A DNA stretch of 18,710 nucleotides from Candidatus Rhabdochlamydia sp. (GCA_030044075.1 JASHWM010000145.1:1-18710); one strand, 5' to 3'. Positions 5,705 to 14,308 are shown, counted from the first letter of the stretch. Program-made: numbers and translations. Notes: a model not told the origin generated them from the sequence alone.

Positions 5705-6702
5705 CAAACCCCTATACAGATACAAGTTTAGGCGAGTTCTTTGTTGTCTTCTTCCAAAGGATGGTCCTTTTTTTTAAAGGAGATCTCGGGTTTGCAGACC
5801 TTGCTTCAGATGAGGTGCAGATCATTGTTTTATCTTTGATCGCGATGTCCTGCGCGCTTGTCGGCACGTTTCTTGTCTTGAAAAAGATGACAATGCTTGC
5901 AAACTCTCTTTCCCATACGATCTTGATAGGCATTGTCGGCGCATACCTTGTGCTTGTCCATTTTTATTCTCCCGAGCAGTTTTTGGAAGGGATACCGATT
6001 ACCGGTCTTTTGATTGCCTCGCTCATCACAGGGCTGATCACGACGCTTGTCACACAAATGCTTACCTCTGTGATGAAGCTGTCAGAAGATGCCAGCATTG
6101 GGCTTGTTTTTACGACATTTTTTGCCCTGGGGATCGTTGCTGTCACGCTATTTACCCGCAATGTCCACCTCGGAATAGAAGCGGTAACAGGGAATGCGGA
6201 CGCCCTTCACCCTGACGACATAAAAAGTGCGATTGGGATATTTCTATTTAATTTAGGTCTAGTGTGCGCCTTTTTTAAAGGCTTTACGATTATCACCTTT
6301 GATTCTGCCCTCGCAAGGTCTTATGGATTCCCTGTCAAGACACTCGAGTATTTGCTCATGGTCCAGACTGCGGCCACTGCCATCGGAGCTTTCCGCGCAG
6401 TCGGCGTCCTTCTTTTCCTGAGCATGCTAGTCGCCCCCGTGTTAGCGGCGAGACTTCTCACACACCACCTAAAAAAAATCTTATTTGGTTCAGCTGCAAT
6501 AGGGCTGCTTGGCAGCATCCTCTCCGTGGCCCTTTCTAGACATTTTTTTACTGTCTATGAAACAGCTCTTTCAACTTCAGGGATATTAGTTTGCGTTGTC
6601 TTGCTTTTTTATCTCATTGCAATTGGGTTGAGCAGATCTTTTAGCTTGAAACCATCGAAGGCTGAAATCCAGCAGGCCAAAATACAGCCATTTGACATTT
6701 AG
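5701..6702 (+). CDS. ytgD: YtgD metal ABC transporter permease
   Basis: The second inner-membrane permease of the Ytg importer, 333 residues with the ABC-3 family fold of eight or nine hydrophobic helices. Family landmarks are LKKMTMLANSLSHTILIG, the conserved FRAVGVLLFLSMLVAPVLAARLL and an internal stretch rich in small residues. The ATG overlaps the ytgCR stop by 4 bp (ATGA) and has AAGGTG about 6 nt upstream. Unlike its neighbour it carries no extra domain. It closes the operon: 79 bp with no obvious terminator separate it from rseP, so read-through into rseP is possible. Confidence 0.94.
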   Translation: MTNPYTDTSLGEFFVVFFQRMVLFFKGDLGFADLASDEVQIIVLSLIAMSCALVGTFLVLKKMTMLANSLSHTILIGIVGAYLVLVHFYSPEQFLEGIPITGLLIASLITGLITTLVTQMLTSVMKLSEDASIGLVFTTFFALGIVAVTLFTRNVHLGIEAVTGNADALHPDDIKSAIGIFLFNLGLVCAFFKGFTIITFDSALARSYGFPVKTLEYLLMVQTAATAIGAFRAVGVLLFLSMLVAPVLAARLLTHHLKKILFGSAAIGLLGSILSVALSRHFFTVYETALSTSGILVCVVLLFYLIAIGLSRSFSLKPSKAEIQQAKIQPFDI

Positions 6703-6781
6703 CTTTTTAGCTGGTAAATTGCCTATACTTATCACAGAGAGCCCCTAAGCTGGGCACGTACTATTTAACATCGGGAAACAT

Positions 6782-8701
6782 ATGCAAAATATCCTCTATT
6801 TTATCTTGGCCGCGATTGGTCTTGGCTTTTTAATTTTTATCCACGAGCTTGGCCACTACTATGTGGCAAGGAAAGTAGGGATGAAGGTAGAGGCTTTTGC
6901 CATAGGTTTTGGGAAAGCGATCTACACATGGAACCGAGATGGGGTCGCATGGAAAATCTGCTGGCTTCCCTTTGGCGGGTATGTCAAAATTGCCGGCATG
7001 GAAAAGCAGGGGAACCTCGAACCCTACGAGATCCCCGATGGCTTTTTTGGGAAAAAACCCTGGCAGCGCATCAAGGTAGCGCTTGCAGGACCTATCACCA
7101 ACATTCTTTTTGCATTTTTGATCTTTGTCATTATTTGGTTTTCTGGCGGAAGGCTGAAACCTTTTTCAGAGTTTACGCATTTGATCGGATGGGTGGAGCC
7201 GCAAACGGAGCTCTTTGAAAAGGGGATGCGTCCGGGTGATGAAATTCAATACATCAACGACCGTCCATTTGAAGGCTTTAAAGATCTTTTGTATGCCCAA
7301 CTCCTTGATGGGAAGAAAATTGAAATTTCTGGGATGGAGATCGATTATTTTTCTGGAAAGAGGACCCATTTTTTATTTCCTTTGAAAGAAGAGAACCAAG
7401 ACAGGAATACTCTGATCCAACCGCTTTTTCCCGCAAGTTATCTGATCTACCAGGCGATCCCTGAAAAAAATTCGCTTTGGTCGGCATCCCCTATGGAAAA
7501 TAGCGGGATCCAGCCTGGCGACCGCATCATTTCTGTTGATAACGAAATTATTTTCTCCTTAGCGCAGCTTAGCGAAATTGTCAATGAGCCTCGCAGTTTT
7601 TTGACAATACGGCGAGGGGATAAGACGCTTCTTTCCAGGGTGCCGCGGATCGCTGTCAAAGATCTCCGCTTGAGTCCTGTTGAAAAAGCAGAGATCGATG
7701 ATTGGAAGAGCATTGTGAACTTACCAGGAAAAGTCGAGCAGCTTTATTTTATTCCCTATGCTTTAAGTAATGATGGGGTTGTTGAGAGCGCTCTTTCTTA
7801 TATCACCGAAAGATCAGAGGAAAGGGTCCACCAAATAGGCGATCGCTCTGGTTCTGAGTTAGAACTGATGCCAAACGACAAAATTATTGCAGTGGACGGC
7901 ATTGCGGTGCATTCTTCTACCGAGATCTTGCAAGGGCTGCAAGAAAGGAAGCTGCAAGTGATCGTCCTTCGCGAGCCTGCCCACTCGCCAGTGAAAAGCA
8001 CTTTTGGTGATCGCGATTTTATTTTGGGGATCGATGCGCTCTCGCTGGAAAAGATGCTGATGTCCATTGGAACACAAAGTCCCATAAGCCAGCTGGATCG
8101 TTTGCATTTGCTAAGGCCCGTGATTCCTCAGCCCATGGAAAAATTGACCTCTGATAAGAAGAACTTCGAGTTTCTCCTTGATAAGGAAAGACAGCGCATC
8201 GAGTCTATGAAGAACCCTCAGGAAAAAGCGCAAGCTTTGAAAAACCTTGAGCTTTTTCAGAAAAAATTATTTTTGGGAATTTCTCTTAAGGACCGTGAAG
8301 TTGTATATAACCCAAACCCCGTAAAACTTCTCTTTGGTGTTTTTGAAGAAACCTGGAGGACGATCACAGCTTTGTTAACAGGCTATCTCAATCCAAAATG
8401 GATGAGCGGCCCTGTGGGGATTGTTCAGGTCATGCACCATGGATGGAGCCTTGGGATCAAGGAAGCCCTATTCTGGATGGCGATCATCAGCTGCAATTCG
8501 GGGATATTAAACCTTTTGCCGATCCCTGTATTGGACGGCGGCCATATTTGTTTTGCCTGCTACGAAGCTGTGACCGGAAAGCGCATCAAAGCAAAGACAA
8601 TGGAAAAACTGATCCTTCCATTTGTCTTACTTTTGATCGGGCTTTTGCTGTTTGTGACCTATCAGGACATCTTAAGGATTTTCCAGCGCTTTTTCTCCTA
8701 A
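6782..8701 (+). CDS. rseP: RseP/YaeL-family site-2 intramembrane zinc protease
   Basis: A membrane metalloprotease that cleaves transmembrane segments of anti-sigma factors or leftover signal peptides (known for RseP). The catalytic HELGH is at residues 21-25 in the first helix; GGYVKIAG (65-72) is the family beta-loop; the third zinc ligand lies in NLLPIPVLDGGH (577-588, LDG 584-586) in the penultimate helical region. At 639 residues it is much longer than E. coli RseP (about 450). Three PDZ-like units are visible, each with a GD/ND-I-V-D core: about 134-185 (MRPGDEIQYIND), 220-280 (IQPGDRIISVDN) and 330-400 (LMPNDKIIAVDG). A charged helical insert follows at about 455-495. The ATG is preceded by a weak GGGA. 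In human Chlamydia the gene follows dxr; here it follows ytgD directly. Confidence 0.95.
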   Translation: MQNILYFILAAIGLGFLIFIHELGHYYVARKVGMKVEAFAIGFGKAIYTWNRDGVAWKICWLPFGGYVKIAGMEKQGNLEPYEIPDGFFGKKPWQRIKVALAGPITNILFAFLIFVIIWFSGGRLKPFSEFTHLIGWVEPQTELFEKGMRPGDEIQYINDRPFEGFKDLLYAQLLDGKKIEISGMEIDYFSGKRTHFLFPLKEENQDRNTLIQPLFPASYLIYQAIPEKNSLWSASPMENSGIQPGDRIISVDNEIIFSLAQLSEIVNEPRSFLTIRRGDKTLLSRVPRIAVKDLRLSPVEKAEIDDWKSIVNLPGKVEQLYFIPYALSNDGVVESALSYITERSEERVHQIGDRSGSELELMPNDKIIAVDGIAVHSSTEILQGLQERKLQVIVLREPAHSPVKSTFGDRDFILGIDALSLEKMLMSIGTQSPISQLDRLHLLRPVIPQPMEKLTSDKKNFEFLLDKERQRIESMKNPQEKAQALKNLELFQKKLFLGISLKDREVVYNPNPVKLLFGVFEETWRTITALLTGYLNPKWMSGPVGIVQVMHHGWSLGIKEALFWMAIISCNSGILNLLPIPVLDGGHICFACYEAVTGKRIKAKTMEKLILPFVLLLIGLLLFVTYQDILRIFQRFFS

Positions 8702-8725
8702 AAGCGCTGCCTTTTCTCTTTTTTT
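8684..8725 (+). terminator. Intrinsic terminator containing the rseP stop codon
   Basis: CAGCGCTTTT (8684-8693) and AAAAGCGCTG (8700-8709) are perfect reverse complements with a 6-nt loop, followed by a T-rich tail ending in seven Ts at 8719-8725. The rseP TAA (8699-8701) sits at the loop/stem border, so the last codons of rseP form the ascending arm. Confidence 0.85.
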
Positions 8726-8837
8726 GCATTATCGCATGATGGCCAGGATCTTGCCAGGTTTTTGATCGTTCCCGAAAACTACCCGCTAAAAAATCAATTT
8801 TGTAATTATCTGATAATAAGGGAATTGTGAAACATTT

Positions 8838-8864
8838 TCAGCAATCGATCGACTTGAGTGCTAA
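8838..8864 (+). promoter_or_regulatory. CIRCE operator (HrcA binding site)
   Basis: The right arm GAGTGCTAA (8856-8864) is a perfect match to the CIRCE consensus. After the canonical 9-nt spacer the left arm is TCAGCAATC (8838-8846), matching TTAGCACTC at 7 of 9 positions. It lies 63 bp before hrcA, the expected place for autoregulation of hrcA-grpE-dnaK by HrcA. Confidence 0.92.
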
Positions 8865-8869
8865 ATTTC

Positions 8870-8899
8870 TTGCAAATTGCTGGGGCTTTTTGCTAAAAT
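8870..8899 (+). promoter_or_regulatory. hrcA: Candidate heat-shock operon promoter
   Basis: TTGCAA (8870-8875) and TAAAAT (8894-8899) are 18 nt apart, just downstream of CIRCE, predicting a start near 8906 and a leader of about 22 nt. HrcA bound at CIRCE would then sit next to the -35 box. A TGATAAT upstream of CIRCE (8811-8817) is an alternative -10 but lacks a good -35 box. Confidence 0.35.
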
Positions 8900-8927
8900 G
8901 CGTATAAATGCTAAATAAGGAAAACCC

Positions 8928-10094
8928 TTGAAAACGATTGCACCAAAAAAACCCAAAAAAGACGAGAGGGAACGAAGCGTCCTTCTGGGACTGGTGGAGC
9001 TTTATTTGGAGATGGGAAAGCCTATTGGTTCTAACACATTGAGAGAGAATGGCTTCGAAGATTTAAGTTCGGCGACGATCCGGAATTATTTTGCCAGCCT
9101 TGAAGAGTCGGGGTATTTGAAGCAGCAGCACTCCTCAGGCGGCAGGATTCCGACCCCTCTTGCCTATCAACTCTATGCGAACACTTATCTGAATGCTGGA
9201 AAGATCGATGAAAAAGAAAAAAGGGCCCTTCAGGAAAGGCTTTCTAAAGAGAGCAGGGAAATTGCCGAATATCTGCAGGTAAGCGCTGAAGTGATCAGCA
9301 ATGCGACAAACTGCGCTGTCTTTCTATCGGCGCCAAGGTTTGATCAGGACTTTGTGATCGATATGAAGCTCTTGAAGATCGACCAGGTCAGGTTTTTATG
9401 TGTGGTCGTAACTGATTTTGGCCTTGTCTATACGGATGTCCTGCGGTCAGAGAAAAATTTGACCCAGTTCACTTTAAAGAGGTTTGAGAATTATTTTCGT
9501 TGGCGTTTGACAGGAATTGACAAGCCGATCTTGACGCCTGAGGAAGAGGGGATGGCAAAGCATTTCTATAACGAGATCATGCTTCGCCATATTGTGAGAT
9601 ATACAAACTTCACAAAAGAAGACATTTACAAGACGGGATTTTCTAAACTGCTCATGTATTCCGATTTCAACGATGCGACAGCCCTTGCAAGCGGCCTTTC
9701 CTTGTTTGAAAGTCAAGAGCATATGCGGAGCATTTTGAAAGCTTGCGCAGATGCAAAACAAATTTCTACTTGGGTCGGAAGCGACCTGTATGCGTTTTCA
9801 GAAGCTGCAAGCTGTTGCTCGGTGATCTGCGTTCCCTATCAGATCCATCAAAGCGTTGTGGGTGCAATTGGCATTTTGGGGCCCAACAGGATCCCATACC
9901 GCAAAATTTATGGGATTTTGCAGTCTTGTGCTGAAACGATCTCGGATTGTTTGACAAGGAGCATGTACAAGTTCAAGATCTCCTACCGCAATCCCAAATC
10001 ACCTGGCATCGATATGAAAGGGGATAGGGCCCATTTTCTTGATCCTACCCAGTGCCTGCTCCTAGAAAACAAGACATCTGAAGAAAATACGTAA
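8928..10094 (+). CDS. hrcA: HrcA heat-shock repressor, TTG start
   Basis: HrcA binds CIRCE and represses chaperone operons; its folding depends on GroEL in other bacteria. The 388-residue protein has the N-terminal winged helix (ERSVLLGLVELYLEMGKPIGS, LSSATIRNYFASLEESGYL, then SGGRIPT at 70-76), the GAF-like middle region, and the C-terminal GAIGILGPNRIPYRKIYGIL motif. TTG 8928 is the only initiator compatible with the N-terminus: AAGGAA lies 5 nt upstream, and an in-frame TAA at 8916-8918 precludes a longer form. After the usual family end, about 36 residues follow (353-388, YRNPKSPG to the end), matching the C-terminal extension reported for chlamydial HrcA to modulate repressor activity. 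It is followed 13 bp later by grpE. Confidence 0.96.
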   Translation: MKTIAPKKPKKDERERSVLLGLVELYLEMGKPIGSNTLRENGFEDLSSATIRNYFASLEESGYLKQQHSSGGRIPTPLAYQLYANTYLNAGKIDEKEKRALQERLSKESREIAEYLQVSAEVISNATNCAVFLSAPRFDQDFVIDMKLLKIDQVRFLCVVVTDFGLVYTDVLRSEKNLTQFTLKRFENYFRWRLTGIDKPILTPEEEGMAKHFYNEIMLRHIVRYTNFTKEDIYKTGFSKLLMYSDFNDATALASGLSLFESQEHMRSILKACADAKQISTWVGSDLYAFSEAASCCSVICVPYQIHQSVVGAIGILGPNRIPYRKIYGILQSCAETISDCLTRSMYKFKISYRNPKSPGIDMKGDRAHFLDPTQCLLLENKTSEENT

Positions 10095-10107
10095 ACTAAG
10101 AGGAATA

Positions 10108-10644
10108 ATGAACGAAGAAAAAACGCCACAGGCTTCGCCTTCTGAGCCAACAACAAGCGAAACAGAACTGATGCGAAAGCACCAGGAAGAAGCAAAGGAA
10201 TATAAAGATAAATACCTGCTGCTCCTTGCTGAGGTGGACAACACTCGCAAGCGCATGCAAAAAGAAAAACAGGAGATGACCCGTTTTGCAATTGAAAATG
10301 TGATGGCAGAGGTCCTGCAGCCCATTGACAATCTGGAAAATGCCCTGAAGTGCGCTGATGCAATGTCCAAAGAGGTGCAAAACTGGGCGATGGGCTTTCA
10401 GATGATCCTGTCGCAGTTTAAAGATGTCCTCAACAATCACGGCGTCGTTGCTTTCCATTCAGAAGGGACTGATTTCGACCCTCACAAACATGAAGCGGTA
10501 GAGATCGAAGAGACGAGCGACTTTCCGGAAGGCATGGTGATCAAGGAGTTTGTCAAAGGCTATAAATGCGGTGAGCGCATCATACGCGCTGCTAGAGTGA
10601 AAGTATCGAAAAAACCGTCCTCTAGCGAAAACAGTTCAGAATAA
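10108..10644 (+). CDS. grpE: GrpE nucleotide exchange factor
   Basis: GrpE dimers release ADP from DnaK in the cytoplasm. The 178-residue product has a polar N-terminus, a long amphipathic helix (EEAKEYKDKYLLLLAEVDNTRKRM, here about residues 28-52), and the C-terminal beta-domain signature HEAVEIEET through GYKCGERIIRAARVKV. Length and motif order are normal for the family. GAGG lies about 6 nt before the ATG. It is 13 bp after hrcA and 22 bp before dnaK, consistent with one CIRCE-controlled transcript. Confidence 0.97.
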   Translation: MNEEKTPQASPSEPTTSETELMRKHQEEAKEYKDKYLLLLAEVDNTRKRMQKEKQEMTRFAIENVMAEVLQPIDNLENALKCADAMSKEVQNWAMGFQMILSQFKDVLNNHGVVAFHSEGTDFDPHKHEAVEIEETSDFPEGMVIKEFVKGYKCGERIIRAARVKVSKKPSSSENSSE

Positions 10645-10666
10645 TAAAACAAAAATTTGAGGTAAT

Positions 10667-12586
10667 ATGAGTGAGCAAAAGAAAGGTAGAATTATAGGGA
10701 TCGATTTAGGGACCACCAACTCTTGCGTATCGATCATGGAAGGTGGTACCCCTATCGTGATTGCAAATGCCGAAGGTGCAAGAACAACGCCTTCTGTTGT
10801 TTGCTACAAAAATAATGAGCGTTTAGTAGGGATCCCTGCAAAGCGGCAAGCTGTCACAAACCCTGAAAGAACGATCTTTTCAGCAAAGCGTTTTATCGGC
10901 AGAAAGAACTCGGAAGTGCAATCAGAGATCAAGTCAGTGCCCTACAAGGTCACTGCAAACGGGAATGGGGACGCCGTATTTGAGGTGGACGGCAAAATAA
11001 TCACTCCTGAAGAGGTCGGCGCGCAAGTTCTTATTAAAATGAAAGAGACAGCAGAGGCCTATCTCGGAGAGAAAATCACAGAAGCTGTGATCACCGTCCC
11101 TGCATATTTTAACGACTCACAAAGACAGTCGACAAAAGATGCCGGAAGGATTGCAGGCCTTGATGTGAAAAGGATTATTCCAGAGCCTACAGCTGCTGCT
11201 CTGGCATATGGCCTTGATAAACAACATGACAAGAAAATTGCTGTTTTCGACTTGGGCGGTGGAACGTTCGATATTTCTATCCTAGAGATCGGTGATGGAG
11301 TTTTCGAAGTGCTGTCAACAAATGGCGACACCCACCTCGGCGGTGATGATTTCGACAACGCTATCTTACATTGGATGCTCGACGAATTTAAAAAAGAGCA
11401 TAGCATTGACCTTAGCAAAGATAAGATGGCCCTTCAGCGTCTTCGCGATGCTGCTGAAAAAGCAAAGATCGAGCTTTCCGGTACGCAGACATGCGAGATC
11501 AACCAACCATTCATTACTATGGATGCAAGCGGCCCAAAGCACCTTGCGCTGACCCTCACAAGAGCAAAGCTCGAAAGCCTTGTCCACGACCTGATCCAAA
11601 GGACAGAGGCGCCATGCCTGAAAGCCCTAAAAGATGCCGGCCTTACAAAAGATCAGATCGATGATGTGATCTTAGTTGGCGGGATGACCCGAATGCCGTC
11701 CGTTGAAAAGAAAGTAAAGGATATCTTCGGAAGGGAACCTCATAAAGGAGTGAACCCAGACGAGGTCGTTGCAATGGGCGCAGCTATCCAGGGTGGTGTT
11801 CTCGGAGGACATGTGAAAGATGTTCTCCTGCTCGACGTAATCCCCCTCACTTTAGGGATTGAGACCCTCGGCGGTGTCTTGACCCCTCTTGTTGAGCGCA
11901 ATACGACGATCCCCGTACAGAAAAAACAGGTGTTCTCTACAGCGAGCGATAACCAGCCTGCTGTGACCATTGTCGTGCTGCAAGGTGAAAGACAGATGGC
12001 AAGAGACAACAAGGAGATCGGACGCTTTGATTTGACCGATATCCCGCCAGCGCCTCGCGGGATGCCGCAAATTGAGGTGGCCTTTGATATTGATGCGGAC
12101 GGTATTTTGCATGTATCTGCAAAAGATTTGCAGACCAACAAGCAGCAAAAGATCCGTATCGAAGCAAAGTCAGGCCTTAATGAAGACGAAGTGAAAAGGA
12201 TGCTCAGAGATGCGGAAGAGCACAAAGATGAAGACCGCAAGCGCAAAGAAGAGGTCGAAGTGCGCAACGAAGCCGACTCTCTTGCGTTCCGAGCAGAAAA
12301 ATCGCTTCAGGAATACAAGGACAAACTTCCGGCCAATATCGTATCGGATATCCAAAGCAGGGTCGATAAGGTCAAGGAAGCCTTGAAGTCAAACGATATC
12401 GATGCCATCCGTGCCGCTAGAGATGACCTCAACCAGCACATGCAAAAGATCGGGGAGGCTATGCAGAAAGCAGGAGCTGCTTCTCCGGATGCGCAAGGCG
12501 CAAAGCCGGGAGCCGCTAAAAAAGAAGCTCCGGATGTGGAAGAAGCCGATGTTGAGATCCTAGAAGACGAAGACAAACGTGGATAA
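10667..12586 (+). CDS. dnaK: DnaK (Hsp70) chaperone
   Basis: A full-length 639-residue Hsp70. The nucleotide-binding domain starts with [11 protein letters not shown] (about 11-21) and contains [21 protein letters not shown], the phosphate loop FDLGGGTFD and VGGMTRMP. The linker [19 protein letters not shown] leads to the substrate-binding domain and helical lid; the end is an acidic tail ([14 protein letters not shown]). It folds and protects proteins with GrpE and a DnaJ partner; no dnaJ is in this window. GAGG lies 5-6 nt before the ATG. It is the last gene of the operon, 12 bp before a strong terminator. Confidence 0.99.
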   Translation: MSEQKKGRIIGIDLGTTNSCVSIMEGGTPIVIANAEGARTTPSVVCYKNNERLVGIPAKRQAVTNPERTIFSAKRFIGRKNSEVQSEIKSVPYKVTANGNGDAVFEVDGKIITPEEVGAQVLIKMKETAEAYLGEKITEAVITVPAYFNDSQRQSTKDAGRIAGLDVKRIIPEPTAAALAYGLDKQHDKKIAVFDLGGGTFDISILEIGDGVFEVLSTNGDTHLGGDDFDNAILHWMLDEFKKEHSIDLSKDKMALQRLRDAAEKAKIELSGTQTCEINQPFITMDASGPKHLALTLTRAKLESLVHDLIQRTEAPCLKALKDAGLTKDQIDDVILVGGMTRMPSVEKKVKDIFGREPHKGVNPDEVVAMGAAIQGGVLGGHVKDVLLLDVIPLTLGIETLGGVLTPLVERNTTIPVQKKQVFSTASDNQPAVTIVVLQGERQMARDNKEIGRFDLTDIPPAPRGMPQIEVAFDIDADGILHVSAKDLQTNKQQKIRIEAKSGLNEDEVKRMLRDAEEHKDEDRKRKEEVEVRNEADSLAFRAEKSLQEYKDKLPANIVSDIQSRVDKVKEALKSNDIDAIRAARDDLNQHMQKIGEAMQKAGAASPDAQGAKPGAAKKEAPDVEEADVEILEDEDKRG

Positions 12587-12598
12587 CCACACAATAAG

Positions 12599-12629
12599 AA
12601 CTCCCCCAGAAATGGGGGAGTTTTTTTTT
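12599..12629 (+). terminator. Intrinsic terminator of hrcA-grpE-dnaK
   Basis: AACTCCCCC (12599-12607) pairs perfectly with GGGGGAGTT (12614-12622) across a 6-nt loop (AGAAAT), followed by a T-run to 12629. This G/C-rich stem 12 bp after the dnaK stop is a textbook rho-independent terminator. Confidence 0.96.
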
Positions 12630-12644
12630 GCCCAAATGTTTCCC

Positions 12645-12673
12645 TTGATTTTTCTTTTGCCCAACACTACATT
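12645..12673 (+). promoter_or_regulatory. Candidate promoter for the oligopeptidase gene
   Basis: TTGATT (12645-12650) and TACATT (12668-12673) are separated by the ideal 17 nt, directly after the dnaK terminator. The predicted start is near 12680, about 18 nt before the ATG at 12698. Confidence 0.45.
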
Positions 12674-12697
12674 TTTTGAAACAAAGAGAGCATAACG

Positions 12698-14308
12698 ATG
12701 AGAGAAAAACACGATTTTGAGATCTTCTTAAGCGATTTTATCCCTAAGGTCGAAGAAAAGTCCTGCCTGCTCAATAAGGCAAGGTGGCTTCTTGAAACAA
12801 CTGGCAGCCGGGATGCTGCCGATCTTAGAACAGCGCTCGACACAGAGCTTCGATTATTTTTCCACGATAGGGAAGTTTATGAAAAGCTCCGCAAGTGGGA
12901 CAGCGATACATCTTTGCAGGACCCGCTTTTGAAAAGACAGCTCAAAGTCCTCTTGTTTTCTTTTCAGGAGAACATGTCGGACAAGGCTTTAATTGAGAAG
13001 ATCTCCGAAAAGGAGTCTGCCCTTTCACTCTTGTATGCTTCTTTTCGCCCCGAGCTCGATGGAAAGAAACTTTCAGAAAATGATATCCGTGAACTCTTGA
13101 AGAAAGAAAATGATGTAGGCAAACGAAAAAAAGTTTGGGAGGCCTCCAAGGAGATTGGAGATGTTTTAGCGCCGCGCATCCTTGAGCTTGTCACTTTAAG
13201 AAATGAAGAGGCAAAAAGCTTAGGCTATCCCGACTACTTCAGGATGCAGCTTGCCCTTCAGGAAGTCGATGAAGATTGGTTGATGGGCTTTTTGGACCTG
13301 ATCGCAAAGGAGTCCGATAAGGCATACGATGACATGCTCGATGCAATTGGTGTTGAATTGTCAAAACGGTTCCAGGTCGGGCCCGAAGAGATAGGCCCTT
13401 GGGCATGGAGCGAACCTTTTTGCCAGGAAGATCCCTTGGGCGAGGGAGAATGCGACTCTTTAGTCAAAGATGTTGATATTTGCCAGTTAGGTAAGGTTTT
13501 TTTCGAGAAGATGGGCATGGATGTCGGGCCTATTTTGGCAAGGAGCGATATGTATGAGCGGCCTGGAAAAAACCAGCATGCCTTTTGTATGCATATCGAC
13601 AGGAAGGGAGATATCAGGACGCTCAACAATGTAAAAAGTTCGATCAAATGGCTAGAGGTGGTCCTGCATGAGCTTGGCCATGCAGTGTATGACCTCGGCA
13701 TAAATCCCAATCTTCCGTGGCTGCTTCGTCAGCCTCCCCATATGCTGACGACAGAGGCGATGGCGCTGATCTCGGGAAGGCAGGCCTATCGGTATCATTC
13801 CCTAAAAGAGCTTCTCGGAACTTCCAAAGAAAAGGAAGGCCTCATGAGGCAAGCAGACCAAAGCTTACGGCGGCGTCAGCTGATTTTCAGCAGATGGGTC
13901 CTTGTGATGACCTTTTTTGAAAGGGAGCTGTATCGCAATCCCGGGCAAGACCTGAACCGGCTTTGGTGGAAGCTTGTAGAAAAATACCAAAAGATCCCTT
14001 CTTCTCAAAGAGAGGGTAAAAACGACTGGGCAGCCAAATACCACGTCGGCCTTGCGCCCGTATATTATTTTAGTTATTTGCTCGGAGAGGTGTTTGCGTC
14101 AGAAATTGAAGAAACACTTAGTAGAAAAACCGGTTCAAGGGAACTTTCCACGAAAGAATCGGGGCTTTTTTTGCAGGAGAGCCTTTTTTATCCCGGCAAC
14201 AGCATGAGCTGGGACCTTTTGGTCCGCCATGTAACTGGAAAATCCCTATCGCATGAGGCTTGGATCGACCAGTTTGCAAAGGCCGCTGAAGAAGTTTCTA
14301 TCCAATAA
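12698..14308 (+). CDS. M2/M3-like zinc metallopeptidase (oligopeptidase)
   Basis: A 536-residue soluble protein with no signal peptide and the gluzincin zinc motif HELGH (324-328) plus the third ligand Glu353 in TTEAMALISGR. The segment before it, GKNQHAFCMHIDRKGD then NNVKSSIKWLEVVLHELGH, and the GLAPVYYFSYLLGEVFA stretch towards the C-terminus, place it among M2/M3 peptidases, mostly helical oligopeptidases that trim small peptides. The exact family (M2 versus M3) and specificity cannot be fixed by eye. A cytoplasmic role in degrading host- or self-derived peptides is an inference. It has its own promoter candidate after the dnaK terminator. Its 3' end overlaps the convergent glutamate dehydrogenase gene by 11 bp. 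Confidence 0.87.
   Translation: MREKHDFEIFLSDFIPKVEEKSCLLNKARWLLETTGSRDAADLRTALDTELRLFFHDREVYEKLRKWDSDTSLQDPLLKRQLKVLLFSFQENMSDKALIEKISEKESALSLLYASFRPELDGKKLSENDIRELLKKENDVGKRKKVWEASKEIGDVLAPRILELVTLRNEEAKSLGYPDYFRMQLALQEVDEDWLMGFLDLIAKESDKAYDDMLDAIGVELSKRFQVGPEEIGPWAWSEPFCQEDPLGEGECDSLVKDVDICQLGKVFFEKMGMDVGPILARSDMYERPGKNQHAFCMHIDRKGDIRTLNNVKSSIKWLEVVLHELGHAVYDLGINPNLPWLLRQPPHMLTTEAMALISGRQAYRYHSLKELLGTSKEKEGLMRQADQSLRRRQLIFSRWVLVMTFFERELYRNPGQDLNRLWWKLVEKYQKIPSSQREGKNDWAAKYHVGLAPVYYFSYLLGEVFASEIEETLSRKTGSRELSTKESGLFLQESLFYPGNSMSWDLLVRHVTGKSLSHEAWIDQFAKAAEEVSIQ

Noticed and set aside
8802..8830. Second hrcA promoter using TGATAAT (8811-8817)
   Set aside because: No acceptable -35 box at 15-19 nt; retained only as an alternative in the promoter entry.
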